Source: Haemonchus contortus (Eukaryota; Nematoda; Chromadorea; Rhabditida; Trichostrongylidae). From it: a stretch of DNA of 64,000 nt. The notes beneath the pieces are model-generated. The model saw only the letters and a list, made by a program, of their open reading frames with translations, ran no database searches and was not told the DNA's origin. Both the position numbers and the translations under genes were made by a program. The first letter of the stretch is position 1. Each line of letters starts with the position of its first letter. The stretch is taken from the NCBI GenBank assembly GCA_000469685.2, contig LS997564.1, forward strand, positions 6,660,591 through 6,724,590, in the 5' to 3' direction. This document shows, one piece after another, positions 35,401 through 47,300 of the stretch.

Positions 35401-38400
35401 AGGCTTTTTTTAGGAGTGGACGACTACCGAAGGTGAATACGTCAATGATAATCCGATGTGGATAAAAGTGATATCTCGTAAAGGCGAGGTAAGAAGTCTT
35501 TGTAGGGTTCATAACCTCTTTTATTAGTTCCCTATACTGCAAATTGAACGCAAGTTTTCACCCCTCTGTGCCGGCCATGTGACATTTATGACCAATGTGC
35601 CCTCGCCCCAGACATAAGTGCACACAGATGATTAGTTTTCTTGCTTATCTTTATTTTTTCGATTTTGTCAATAATTAACTCATAGATCAGTTTTTATGAA
35701 ATGATTAGGAAATTATGAGACAATATTCCCATAAACTTCGTGTTGCTAAAATATCAAGATTTGCTAACAGGACGAACATGGGTTCCCGAGAAGAATGGAG
35801 TTTCCATCAAATGTAGTGAATGGTGAAGCCAGAAATCTAGCTTATTTTTGATCAGATCCTTGTTTGAAAACGCGCACTTTCCTCGAGTCTTTTCAATGTC
35901 ACAGATTGTTGTTGGATATATCAAAATAAGTTATAGCAAAAATAAATTGTCACTGCTACTGTCTAATACCCCTCTAATCGATAGCGGTTTTTGGACAAAT
36001 ATCGCTATCGATTAGGGGGTTTCTTGCTGAAGCCTTTTGGTTTTTCAAACAGTATCGCACTTGTTGGGAGCAAAGGTCGCCTCACGTGAGAAAAAGATTA
36101 GATAACGTGCTGTCGCGAAGATTTTGAACTCACGTCGATAAATGTCAACTTGGGCACTGGGTTGAAAGAGCAGTGCTTTGCGGGTGTGAGAAATGAACAA
36201 AGCTGAAGCCTACGACAAAAGTCAGTTGGCTGAAAAAATTGATAGTGGATTTGTGTTGATTTTTCTGGCTTTTTTCATACAAATGTGCTTTGCGCATTGT
36301 TCTTTAATGGGAGAGCTCTAGAACGTTAATTATCATGGACGAGAAGTATGTTTTCACATTACCTAGTCAATTTGTCCTTTATCATATCATCGCTCATTTG
36401 CTTATTTATTATTTACTTCCAACAGTACTGATACCAACCATTAACTTGACCCACTTCTACACGTCAAGTTATTAATTTATTAGGTCCTTTGATCAATTAG
36501 CTGATTTATACGGGAGATTTCTTAGATGTTACCTATGATCTATATTAAATATTTATTTTTGTGAAGATCAGGCACGTAAACTGGCGTGACGTTTTCATCA
36601 ATGTCCGGCGTGCTGCAGGAATTGAGTATCCTGGGTACATGATCCATGAAGCTGTGCAGTGGTCCAATATTCATCAGAAATGGTTTTTCCTTCCAAGGAG
36701 AGCTTCTAAAGAGAAGTATACTGAAGCAGAGGATGAAACTAGGTGAGTCGAGTGGATTTCGCATATGTTACAAGAGCGCCTACTCATAGATATGCCATGA
36801 TTTTTGCAGAGGCACCAATGTGCTGATCATTGGCGATTCATCATTGACTTCCTTCAAGGTCGTTCATGTAGGTGAACTGACCAATCCTGCTCGGGGCTTT
36901 TCGGCATTCCAGTTCATCCCTGGCACTGAAGATAAACTCATCATTGCTTTGAAGTCTGAGGAAAAACACGGCAAGCCGGTTGCCAGCTACGTAACTGTAT
37001 TTGACATTGATGGGAAGATAATTTTGCCAGATACCTCTTTACAGGATCCTCACAAGTTTGAAGGCATTGCATTTGTTTGATCACATCAGAGATCTTTACT
37101 AACTTTATTATTATAGATTGAGGCTCGTTTGAACGCATTTCTTGTTGTTAGATTGACCAATTTTCAGAGTGCCTGTTACTACACTGTGATCTGCGAGGTT
37201 TTGATTTGCTAGGTTGTGATAAACTAAATCTTGCTCCAATAAATATTTGTTACCAGTGTCCTCGTTACAGCTTAACACAAAACCCTTACTAGTTCAAGTT
37301 CATTTCTGCTAATCTTGAATTTCATCGTATTTAAATATTGATTTCAGATCAGATCAATATTGCGCATAAAAAGCTCGTCAAAGGAACTCGACTGAAATGG
37401 GGAGATGCCTATGAGCGAGCATTTCAGTTCAATCTGGGTAATGCTGAATTCAGCTGTGGAGCCAAACTGAACGATGTAAGGTTTCTGAATTGAATGCTTT
37501 TTCTCCTGTTTTTGGGTAAATCAAGTAATATGTAGTATTCGTCTTGTTCTTGAATTGTTTGTGCTTTCCTAAGATACAAGTAGTTGGAATCCAACTTGTT
37601 TCTAGGTGTCCTGGAGGAATTGGGATCAAAATGAGGCTGTAAATCAATTTGCGGGAGCGCACGCACTCCTTAGTGACGGTTGTGTGGACCTTATCGACCG
37701 TCTCGCAGACGGTCTCGATATTCGCTACGATCATGAGGTACACTTCGAATGATGTTCCTAGTGCAAGTCCTCAGTGGAGTACAGTGAAAATTCTGACAAA
37801 ATGGCCTTCCTAAACCTTCCGTTAAGGTTACGTTGGTTGAATGGCTTCGAGGGAAAAAATCGGTAACGGTGAGCTGTCGAAATGGCAAGAAATTCAACGC
37901 AGATAAGGTAAAATTTCGTATTTGTTCCTTCGAATCTCTTTCGCTTTGATTTTCGGGTCTGTAGAGTTCGTATGCCCAAGTGATAAAGGAACTGGTCAGT
38001 GACAAAAAGTGATTACAACTAATTAGGACTGATAAGGAGGATAGTTCCTACATATTGGCAATGGAGTCTGGCCGCCTATATGTTTGGTACCGGGGGATGT
38101 TTAACGGGAAGATTGAGGTCGAATTAGATAAAGGATAACTATTGATGATCTGTACAGGTCCCAAAGGTTGTTTCCTCGTTCAGCAGAAAAGTATTGCTTC
38201 TACTGTACGAGTAGATAGAAAGTGGTAAGGGAATAGTGGTTGTAGGCGGTAAGCTATGATAACAACTGATACTAAGTTAGGTGGCAGAAATGGAACGGTT
38301 GACATGAGAGACGCGAAAAAGTAGCGCTGGTTACCACCATATTTCGCAATGAGAATCTTAAGGAGCTGAAGGATTTGTGAGCTCCTAGTAATGGGTAAGC

Positions 38401-40265
38401 GCTGCTTTTGAACCCTCGTTGTTGCCGATTCGCTGAATGCTCGATCTATAACTCAGCATACTCATGATAAAGTCAAAAAAGTTTTTCTAATCTGCCATTT
38501 AGTAGCATGATGTACTAAGCTTCGCGTAGAATATTCTTTAGGATTCCTGATGGGTAGTTAACTCTAGGACTTATTTTAGGTGCTGCTGGCTTTACCATTA
38601 GCAGTTCTTCAAAAGCACAGGGTTAGATTCAATCCGAAATTACCGGATAAGAAGACAAGAGCCATGAAGTACATCGGAGCAGGACTAATCGAAAAGGTTG
38701 TTTCTACTGCAAATTCGCTTAATAGCTTGAATGACAATTCAATTTTTTAGGTAGCTGTTCGCTTCCCTCGTTGTTTTTGGAATTCGCTTCTGAAGAAGGA
38801 TGGCACTCTCGACTACTTCAGTCATGCTCCCAGGAAGAGTAGCGAGCGGGGTCTTTTCAACATGTTTTATGATTTCTCTCGCAGGGTAGGTGGACTTCGA
38901 AACGTGGGGATTCAGGTGTTTACTATTTGTTTGCCTGGCTTTAGGATGAAAATGGGGTGGCACCATTCTACGTCCTAATGTCATATGTTTGTGGCGATTC
39001 TGTTGACATTGTGAACAAGTACAGCGACGAAGAGGTGGCCCAAATGTTTGTCAACACTTTGAAGCAGCTGTTCCCAAAGGAGGTATAAAAGAGTCACTGT
39101 TGATGCTGAGGTAGTAATTCGCCTTCAATATCCAACTGATGACTATTAAGGATATACCGGAGCCGGATGGAGCCGTGGTAACACATTGGGGAAGAGATCC
39201 TCACATCGGTATGGCTTACAGTTATGTTCGTATTGGTGGAACTGGAGCACATTACGATGATCTGGCTGCTCCAGTCGATGGAAAGTTATACTTCGCTGGA
39301 GAGGTAATAGTTATGATCTAGTGCCATCATGTATTTATCTAGAGTGCAGCTTGTGGAAAGGCTTTCAATGGTGTCGCTCCAGGCTTTTAATCAGTGCTGC
39401 CCTTCATGGAGTGAACAGTTTAGGAAAATCCAATTATGCTATTTCTTGCATGCTTCATTCCTTTTCATAATAATGGCTGGATAATGCTGCGGGAATCCAT
39501 ATTCGTAGATTAAATGGATAGAGGAAAGATTTGACGTTGGTCCTGTCGCCGTATTTGTTTGAGGAAAATATTGCTCAACAGGGTAGGCTAGAAAGAGGTT
39601 CAAAAGACATCATTGCGATTGATTTGCGCGAGTTCCTCTCCTTAAGCTCTATCAATCAATCACTCTTCACCTCCCCTAATCTTCCCCGTGGATGCCGCGA
39701 GTGTAGAATGTCGTTCTAGTCTTTCGAAGCATACTCGGAAAGGGTCTGGTGGTCATTTGTCAGGGTGAGGTCAGATTTGTAAGATGGATGAGCTAGAGCC
39801 ATCAAAGAGAAGTCTTCTGTTTTTTTTATTCTCTTTACTCGGGGGGCAGGCAGGGGGTATAGAAAAAGGTTCGAAAAATTGAAGTTGAACAGCGAAACTT
39901 TCTAGAATTTAGAAAGGGTTTCTACGTCAAAGTAGGGAGGAAAGGAGTATAAGTAGAAGTTCAGGACGGGAAAGGATGGAAGAATGTGGAAATAGAAAAA
40001 TGAAAGAAGATGCTAAGGGTGAAGAGTGGAGGGTAGGAAATTTAGTCGACTTCAGTAGGTCGAAGTAGAACCCCACTGATATTGGCTGAACTGGTTTTTT
40101 CAGGGAAAGTTTTTTTCTGAATACTTGAATCTCCCAGGAAATTTTCGAGGTTTTCAGTGCACAAATCGTTTCTTTCCACAAACGATGACGGGCGCTTACA
40201 TCAGTGGACTTCGTGAAGCAGGACGTATCTGGGAATCTTCTCATAATGAAATATGGCTTGATTAA
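29433..40265 (+). CDS. amx-1: Lysine-specific histone demethylase, KDM1B/LSD2 type
   Basis: Twenty-two exons join in phase to 844 residues (human KDM1B has 822): 29433-29525, 29584-29724, 30114-30205, 30274-30372, 30597-30687, 30766-30903, 30961-31114, 31479-31573, 31642-31728, 31790-31954, 32041-32166, 32219-32308, 32388-32465, 32712-32805, 37348-37475, 37606-37737, 37827-37907, 38580-38696, 38751-38885, 38945-39082, 39151-39303, 40158-40265. Order: acidic/basic leader, Cys/His finger ([13 protein letters not shown]), CW-type finger ([17 protein letters not shown]...FRCVEC), SWIRM-like helices, FAD motif ([20 protein letters not shown], about residue 390), amine oxidase domain. The active-site Lys is in [12 protein letters not shown] (about residue 667). 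The end [18 protein letters not shown] binds FAD. The family removes mono- and dimethyl marks from histone H3 Lys4 in the nucleus. Intron 14 (32806-37347) contains another complete gene. Five of 21 acceptors end in AAG. Confidence 0.92.
34347..34358 (+). promoter_or_regulatory. Putative spliced-leader acceptor of the nested apyrase gene
   Basis: GAGATCCTTCCAG ends seven bases before the ATG at 34366. The sequence from 34062 upstream is T-rich and non-coding. The layout fits trans-splicing of an independent transcript that starts inside the host intron, but no promoter element is recognisable. Confidence 0.45.
34366..37080 (+). CDS. apy-1: Calcium-activated nucleotidase / apyrase (CANT1 family), nested in an intron of the demethylase gene
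   Basis: Exons: 34366-about 34560, 34654-34871, 34942-35056, 35237-35347, 35414-35488, 36567-36742, 36810-37080. Exons 2-7 join in phase to 321 residues; the first adds about 60-65. Exon 1 encodes a basic start ([10 protein letters not shown]) and a hydrophobic signal-anchor ([20 protein letters not shown]). The body follows human CANT1 blade by blade: [97 protein letters not shown], ending HKFEGIAFV. These enzymes hydrolyse UDP, GDP and other nucleoside di- or triphosphates with Ca2+ in ER/Golgi; relatives in blood-feeding insects are secreted platelet inhibitors. The exon 1 donor is unresolved (no phase-0 GT near 34560; a GC donor is possible). AATAAA at 37239-37244. Confidence 0.9.
35969..36019. 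repeat. Hairpin in an apyrase intron
   Basis: CTAATCGATAGCG at the left is answered by CGCTATCGATTAG at the right, each with a run of C or G outside, across a 16-base loop. Arms of about 17 bp with one mismatch. Could be a small fold-back insert or a structured RNA; no second copy was found. Confidence 0.5.
37239..37244 (+). terminator. Polyadenylation signal of the nested apyrase gene
   Basis: AATAAA lies about 160 bases after the apyrase stop and about 100 bases before demethylase exon 15 (37348). It would let the nested gene end its transcript without entering the next host exon. Confidence 0.6.
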
Positions 40266-40830
40266 GTTAAAAATCTTTTTTTTATGTTGACCAAACATTT
40301 TGGAAACTCAACAAGGATAACATAAGCCTGATCGGTGGTACATCATTCCGTGCATTTGAAGACAGTAGTCATAATTGAATTAGTTTCCTTTTCATTTTCA
40401 ATATCCTTTCTGGGAAAAAAAAGTTTAGGCGTTCTTAAGAATATAGAAGCTCGGGACTTTCAAAAGTGGTTTTTCAATCCAATGTTTGATAATTAGGGTC
40501 TACCACAATGTGGCATTCCACGCCTGAACCAGGTTCATGGAGGAAGCATTTATTTGAGGAAAATCGTTATAAAACTTTTTTAGAAAGGGTAACTTAAAGT
40601 TTTGTTTTTGTTCATTGTAGTGCATATTATGCTCGTGAATTCTCCGATTCGTTTTCTTTCTAGTACAACTTTCTGAACTTTGTTGTGAGTTTATGATTCG
40701 GAGTTGTAGCCAAATACCGCAGCTAACCTCGTGTTTACTGCCGATGTTCCAAATGTGCTTGAAGCTAACATCTGTCTTTTCGTATTTATCTAATTATATA
40801 ACTATCACCATTTTGAATGCAGTGTGTTTC

Positions 40831-41258
40831 ACGGGCCCGTTCACACTATGAGCGTACAGTACTGCTGCATATCAAGTGTGCGGTCACAGGCCTCTCTCTA
40901 GGTCACTTTCGACTTCCATCTCTACCGGGGCGAAAAATTATGATGAGCAAGGAATTTTCCTCAAATGCCATCCTCCTTCCCCTTAATTTCATGGTTGAAA
41001 TCCAAAAAATCCTGAAAAAATTGTCGTAGGGGGACGTGGGTTAAAAAAGTCAGGGCACTATGTGAGGGCCTATAGCCGGCGCTCACATGGTGCCGTGACA
41101 TTTTTACCCACGTGTTCTTGAACCCATAAGAAGTTCTTGAAGCAGATATCTACCCTATCTTAGGCATGCTAAGCAGAATATGGTTCAATTTATCCAAAAC
41201 CACCAAATAATAGGGAAATTCAAGGCCGATCCCTCCTCACATGTGTGACTGGGCCCGT
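40831..41258. mobile_element. MITE-like inverted-repeat unit of about 430 bp with an internal 80-bp hairpin
   Basis: The outer ends ACGGGCCCGTTCACACTATG and CATGTGTGACTGGGCCCGT are inverted to each other with few differences. Inside, 41034-41113 is a second, tighter hairpin: ACGTGGGTTAAAAAAGTCA pairs with TGACATTTTTACCCACGT, and GGGCACTATGTGAG pairs with CTCACATGGTGCC, around a loop of about 15 bases. No target duplication is clear. Non-coding. Confidence 0.55.
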
Positions 41259-42464
41259 TGCCGTGCTGTTTTTCATTGTCGCCAAACAGTTGATTGGTTT
41301 ACAGAAGTGTTGAACGTAATTTATTTTTCACTATTCATTTAGTATTGTTCGCTGAACTCTACATGATCTCACATTTGCCCGAATGTTTTTGACTATTCAA
41401 TAGCAGTAATAAATGCATTTTACTAGTGCGTTCTGTGTATCTCCTATCCAGTTGGGTTCTAAGCACTTTTTTGGTACATTTAATACGAAAGAATTCATGG
41501 AAATACAGTTTATTACCACTGTGACCGCAGCTTATATCAATTTCGAAATCTGTGTAGATAAATGTAGCTGTTAGAACTATATGAGGCGAAACTTCAAGTT
41601 GGTAAGCTTTATAGTATTATATTATCCGAAAACCGACAACCCTCTTCGAGAAGAAGGGAACGATGAAGATCCATGTAGTACTGTACTACTACTGTACCCT
41701 AGTATGTCAACCTACAGTAGTCATCCATCGAGATAGCAAAATAGGCCAGTGGGAAGTTAGGGTAATCGTGAGTCTTTTAAGTGTTTTGTATTAGTTGAAA
41801 TCGTATCTGAATAAGGGAACTTTCAAGGGTTTCCTCGTTTTCAGGCGCTGTGGATGGTGATAATACTGAGATTGGCTAGTAAATCATTGCTGTTGATCTT
41901 GTTTTTCAGCTAAGCAATACCGTAAGTGCGTAACTTAGTCGCAACCTATCAGCTTGGCGAGAAAGTTCGTCAACAAAAATTAAAGACCATTTCGAATTCA
42001 TTTTTCGAAATTTTGGAAATAGTCGAATATCGAAAAACATTTATAAAAAAATTTATATGCCTCCTCCCATCTTTTGAGCATATCATTTATGCCTTTGGTT
42101 TAGAAGTCAGGCAATTGTGGCTCAAAGGAGTAGTTGATTGCCGTTTTCAGAGGATAGTAAGTTACAAACTGTTTCCCATTTGAGTGATGTTTGAGAAGGA
42201 AGGGCACATGGTAATCAAGTAGGGCAAAGTTCCAGGAGTTCCAAGAGTTGATGAGCAACCTGGAACTAGGCGAGCCAGTGAATTGGGTTTTGAAATGAAA
42301 TTTCGACGTGCACTGTCGATGGTACTTTAGGTGGTACTTCCTTGCCAACCTAATATTACATTTCCATTCCATTTGGGAGCGTAGTGGCGTATTGAATGCG
42401 TATGGGGCCTACACAAATACTTTTAGCGACCAGACTAACCATAAGATGCATATGTCAGTGACTT

Positions 42465-42538
42465 GGTCGATAGAATGGTACCAAACCTTTCTGGGAGGAA
42501 AAGTACTCTCACATGAGTGTAGTACCATTCTATCGACC
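42465..42538. repeat. Perfect 17-bp-arm hairpin
   Basis: GGTCGATAGAATGGTAC (42465-42481) and GTACCATTCTATCGACC (42522-42538) are exact inverted copies. The 40-base loop itself contains GTACTCTCAC, partly complementary to TGAGTGTAGTAC. It may be a very short fold-back element; no flanking duplication is seen. Confidence 0.6.
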
Positions 42539-42618
42539 TTAAGGAATAGAGTGCCAAAGTTACCTGGAGCAGGTATCAATCTGAGCCTTGGTCCTCGGCC
42601 CATGCTTGTGTGAGAGTG

Positions 42619-42805
42619 ACAGGCACGAAAATTCAGTCCGGCACTCGGCTCTTACAGTAATCCGGCACGTGTTAACACGTGAATTTTTACCCGTCACATA
42701 TACGACGCGTCGAAAAAAGGCTTTGGGCAAGGACACGGGGATGGGTGGTGGGGCAAGCCAGGGGGTTACTGTAAGAGCCGAGTGCCGGACTGAATTTTCG
42801 TTTTA
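42619..42805. mobile_element. Non-autonomous element with 35-bp perfect inverted repeats and 11-bp target duplication
   Basis: Arms 42626-42660 and 42766-42800 are perfect inverted copies, beginning CGAAAATTCAGTCCGGCACT. GTGTGAGAGTG is repeated exactly at 42608-42618 and 42806-42816, just outside. A 9-11 bp duplication is typical of Mutator-like elements, so a MULE-derived MITE is the best guess. The 105-bp interior is non-coding. Sequence near 43445-43490 (GCTGTAAGAACCAGATTCC...CGAATTTCGTTT) resembles one arm and may be a decayed relative. Confidence 0.8.
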
Positions 42806-43831
42806 GTGTGAGAGTGCGCTACTTGGTACTACATCACGTCTGCCATGCTGGAGAGGGTAGCTCTAACTGATTATAATCAAGGCATGAATTGTCAATCAGT
42901 TAAAATATTTGTTGTGGTGAAGGTAAGTTTGACACAGATCCTCTCTTTTACGAGATAACTTTCTAAAATCGATGAAGGCTTTATATCACTTGTTTACCAC
43001 AAGGGCTTTGTTTATTTCTGCGGATACTGATGGATACGCGAGAAATTTCAGTGCATACTGGTTCATTTTACAATTCATAAATCCAGACTGTAGTCGACTG
43101 GATGTCTTTCGTCTTAATATGTTTCTTACTACACTTCTGCGCTGCTTCACTTCTTGTGTATTGCAATTCAAAAAAGAAAAAACCAAAGGTCAGCTTTTTT
43201 CAGAGTATTTCCCCGCTTCTCCACTTTGATACAAGGCCCCTACTAGCTTGTTTCGGCAGTTCCGAGAAGTTCTGGTAACCAGCGATCCAGAGAGTCAAAT
43301 AGTGCCTCAAATTAGAGCAGTGCCTGTAAGGATTGGGCTCGGTCAGGACGTGTCTGGAAAAGAGTCCAGGAGACGTCCGAAGCAGGGGTAGTTACTAGGC
43401 TGTGTTGCAGCCCTACCAGGCACCCAGGGGAGGACCTACGGCTGGTTTGCTGTAAGAACCAGATTCCTGTATCGAATTTCGTTTCTGTTTGTTCCGACCA
43501 ACTTGTTAATCGGGCAGACCTCCAAGTGGGGCGAGCGCTGGCACCCATCTTCACCATTACCCCATTTTGGCGCAAGAAGAAGCTTTCCATATGAGCACAG
43601 CTTCGCTCATCTCTTCTTCATACCAGGGGATCCGTTCCCCTTACCCTTTTGATAATGGTGACGCATTTCTTCTTCTTTCCCCTTTCAGTCTGATGAAGTC
43701 CATTCTGCCGAGAATGGGGACTTCATGAAACCGACTGCTGCTTCCGCTACTACTAAGTTTCATCATTACCCCATTTTTATCATCCTCTTATCACAATGAT
43801 GATACCCCTACCCCTATTAACACATTCCGAG

Positions 43832-44240
43832 GGTGAAAATGTAGTTGGGGGGGGGCCACCCATCCGAAGGTCAGCGTATCAAGAAATGAACTCAGTCTAA
43901 CGTGTTAGCCCTTGTTATATCAGCACTGAATCGGGTGCGTAGAGCATGATGGAAATCGACCAGTTTACCTCTTTTATGCGGTCTCCGCCAAGGATATTCA
44001 GTTTACCAAATAAGCCTAGGTAGGGTAGGAGCACCTGGGTGGCTAGGATGATTACCTCCTGCAAAAAAAAAGAAAAAACAAAGAAAACTTGCCCACCGCG
44101 GTGCTCCTTCCCTACGAGAGCCCTTATTTAAAAACTGGTATGTCCGTGATATAACACGACATAACGCGTTTCATTGAGTTCATTCCTTGATATACCGGCA
44201 TTGTGATAGGTGCCCCCCCCCCCCCAACTACATTTTCACC
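43832..44240. mobile_element. hAT-like MITE with poly-G inverted ends, copy 1
   Basis: The left end GGTGAAAATGTAGTTGGGGG and the right end CCCCCAACTACATTTTCACC are inverted copies with a pure G/C run of 9-14 inside. The eight bases outside are ATTCCGAG on the left and ATTCCAAG on the right, a near-perfect 8-bp duplication. A decayed relative lies at 52868-53244. It sits just upstream of the first recognised exon of the Lys/Glu-rich gene. Confidence 0.75.
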
Positions 44241-44338
44241 ATTCCAAGGACTCCCTTCTGAAGAAAGGTTTTCCATGTAGCGAACAGATCACTCTTCTGA
44301 ATATAGCTCTAACGCTGTCCTTAATTGCTCCATTTCAG

Positions 44339-47300
44339 CCTGGTAAACCTGAAGGCGAAGAGAAGAAGACCGACGAATCCAAGAATAGCCCGGAAATCCC
44401 TGTAGATGTGTGTTAGCCTTGATTTTTTTGTTTACCCACGTAATATCTTGTGCACGTTGCACTTTCGGAGGGGGCTTTGAAAATACCAAAGTATTTCCTA
44501 AAAATTGACTGCCTACAGAAAACTACTTAAAGTAAAACCCTTTGTCAATTTACATACCCTCGCTTCGCCTCACCTTAGAAGCCTCTCATAAATTATGGAA
44601 TAAAAACAATTAGAAAGGCGTTGGTCGACATTTGGCTGGAAGAGGATACTGGATGAGTTGGGACTCCTTTTTGGGGAAGAACTTGTGATTTGCTAGGCAT
44701 GGCAATCTGGTCAAGGACTGAATGTCGGAGTTGCATTAAATCTGAGACGTTGGGTCATAACTTACTGGTACTGTACCCATTCAATGGACTCACCTAACAT
44801 CTTGGCTTTTTATTTTGAATATTACCATCCCCTTTCCAAGTCCTAGAAATAAGTTCCCTCAAGAAAGCAGGGATCGTTCATCTAAGTCTTGGCTCCAGTA
44901 AGCCATAGTTTTTTTCCTACCCCAGGCAGAGCCATTAGAGCATCGAGGGTAGATGTCGGAAAGGGAGCCCTTGAATACAGAAGAAACTTACTTTTCATCA
45001 TGAGACTCTTTTAGAGAAAAAAAAGTTTCAAAAAGGAATCCAAAGTTTCACCCGAAAATCAACAACTGCTTCATACTCGTTTCTATTTTATGTTTGATTG
45101 ATGTGGATTTTTGAATTTCCTTTTGAAGAAAACACAACCACAAAATTTGAGTAAGGAGGCGACGGAAGAGGCGAACAAGAAAGGTAGTAAAGAATCGGAG
45201 GTTAGTGATTAGTACAAGGTATTTCACGAGTATCAAAGCCATCGCATTGAATGAAATCTTTACCGAAGTCCAAATGATTACTAGCCTCTTCTAGATATAC
45301 TCGAGCTAATCAAAGCATCAACTCAGAGGAGTTTTGCACTTCTGCGCGACAATACTTTGCTAGTTGTCCCGTCGCTATGCATCAACTAGCAAAGAATCGA
45401 TGCGATGTCGCCTTCTGACATACCGTTGGCAGCGCGATGATTCTTTGCCAGTTGTCGCGTTGCGACGAGCCAACTAGCAAAGAATCTTCCTCTGTAAACG
45501 ATATGTCAGTTGTGAAAGTGTATTTGAAAGCCAGATAGAAGGCTTATGATAGCAATTTCTTATCTAATTTGATAGCATTTTGCACAATCTCTTATAGCCG
45601 TTTTCATTTAGAAGATGAGTCTAAAAGATGACAAAAAGGGCAAAGAAGAGAATGGTCCAAGAAAGAGTGCAGAAAAAGTGAACACCAATAAAAAGAGTCT
45701 CGAAGAGAAAAAATCTACCGAACCAAGCAAGGAGAAGAGCAAAGAAGAACAAATAAAGTCTAAAATAAAAAAGACTGATGCCGATAGCCGCGGAAGCAGG
45801 TACGGTTGTGTTTGAGCCTGGTGAAGGGAAAATAAATAGGAACAGCCTGAAGCTCCCAATTCCAGGAGACTCCGCCTCTCCAGAGAAGCTAAAACGCAGT
45901 GGTATGTGGTCGTTGGTGATTGTGCTTTGACTAGACGTGTGCGCTGGATTTCTGGTTGTGGCGGTGCATATGTAGGTGTGGGAATGACGTTCTGTGGGCA
46001 ACCTCCATAGGCCATGACCAAAACTCCCGTCCACACGTGCAGAGCAACTTTTAAATTATAAATCTGAATTTTATTGTTGCCAATCAGCATTAATTTTCAT
46101 TTCAGTCCAGAAAAATCGCTTTCAGAAGAATTGGCATCTGCGTTGAGATCGGAGGTAACTTGGCACTTCTAATGGTTAACAGTAGTGTGGTCTGGGCCAA
46201 ACCCTCAAACTGAGTACAAATTTACAGCTATACTACTGTTGTCACTGGGCAAAGATGGTATAGTGGCAACCGCCGCACTATCACACACGCATGGCTTGGG
46301 GAAGAGTCTCGGATCGGTTCCCTCTCAGGCCTTACATTTCTCCGAGTCCATTAATTGATACCAGACTGGACTGGAAGAAAGGAGCTATCAAGTGTTGTTT
46401 GTGCCATTGAGCACTGCTGATTACAGTAAACTGCCTGCGTGCAGCATGTGCGTCTCCGTGAGAACTCGTCCACCCTGGGTGTGTATGTCGTCTAATTGTA
46501 AGACGGGTTGGGGCTCTTATTAGTCTTATCTAGACCCTTTTTTGAACCCGGTCCCTTGTGCTATCCTTAAAGGTGACAGGCTTGTCCTAGAGAAAAACCC
46601 TGATACCATTTGTTCCGTGGACTGTGACCTCAAGGCGGAGTCTTTTATTTTCAGGCAGATGCTGAGAGAAAGCGAAAGGCAGAGGAGAGGTATGGCAAAA
46701 GCAGGCTTTCCGCTATCGCTTTTGAAAATTCTTTTCGATCGTTATTTCAGGAAAATAAGGAATCTCGAAGCCAAAACGCAATAGTAAGTAATAACATTTA
46801 GTAACAATTGAGCCGTCATTGACCAGAAAAAGCTTTTCTTCTAGCCAAAATATTTCCTTCTATCCCACACTTGACGTGATTTTTCAGCCCTGAGAAGTCT
46901 CTAATTGACGAATTGAATGCAGTTTTGGCTTCCGTGAGTTATTTAGCCATCATGTCGAATATATTATCTGGGTCACAAGAGGAACATTCCCTAAACAAGT
47001 TCTACTTTGGCTGATTCGGGGGAATACAATCGCTTGAAGACTGCAGAGTTACTTTTAAAAATCGTAAGCATCAGTGGTCCCCGGTACCCTCCACGAAATG
47101 TGCTCTTAAAGGTTCCATGAATATAGCTAGGTACAGTATCCTACATACCTATGCCATCTACCCACCCCCATCTCCCTTCACGCCTACCCTTCCTCTCCTT
47201 CTGGGTTGACATCAGCGAATAAAATTAACGTAGCAGACTTATTAATCATTGGTACAAGCGTGGCTCGCACCAACATTAGCACTGGAGGGAGTTTTCAAGC

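Noticed and set aside
43688..43752. Candidate exon after a strong pyrimidine tract (SDEVHSAENGDFMKPTAA)
   Set aside because: Its only donor gives a phase that does not fit the next exon at 44339, and the sequence is itself a hairpin (TGAAGTCCATTCT / AGAATGGGGACTTCA), suggesting a repeat.
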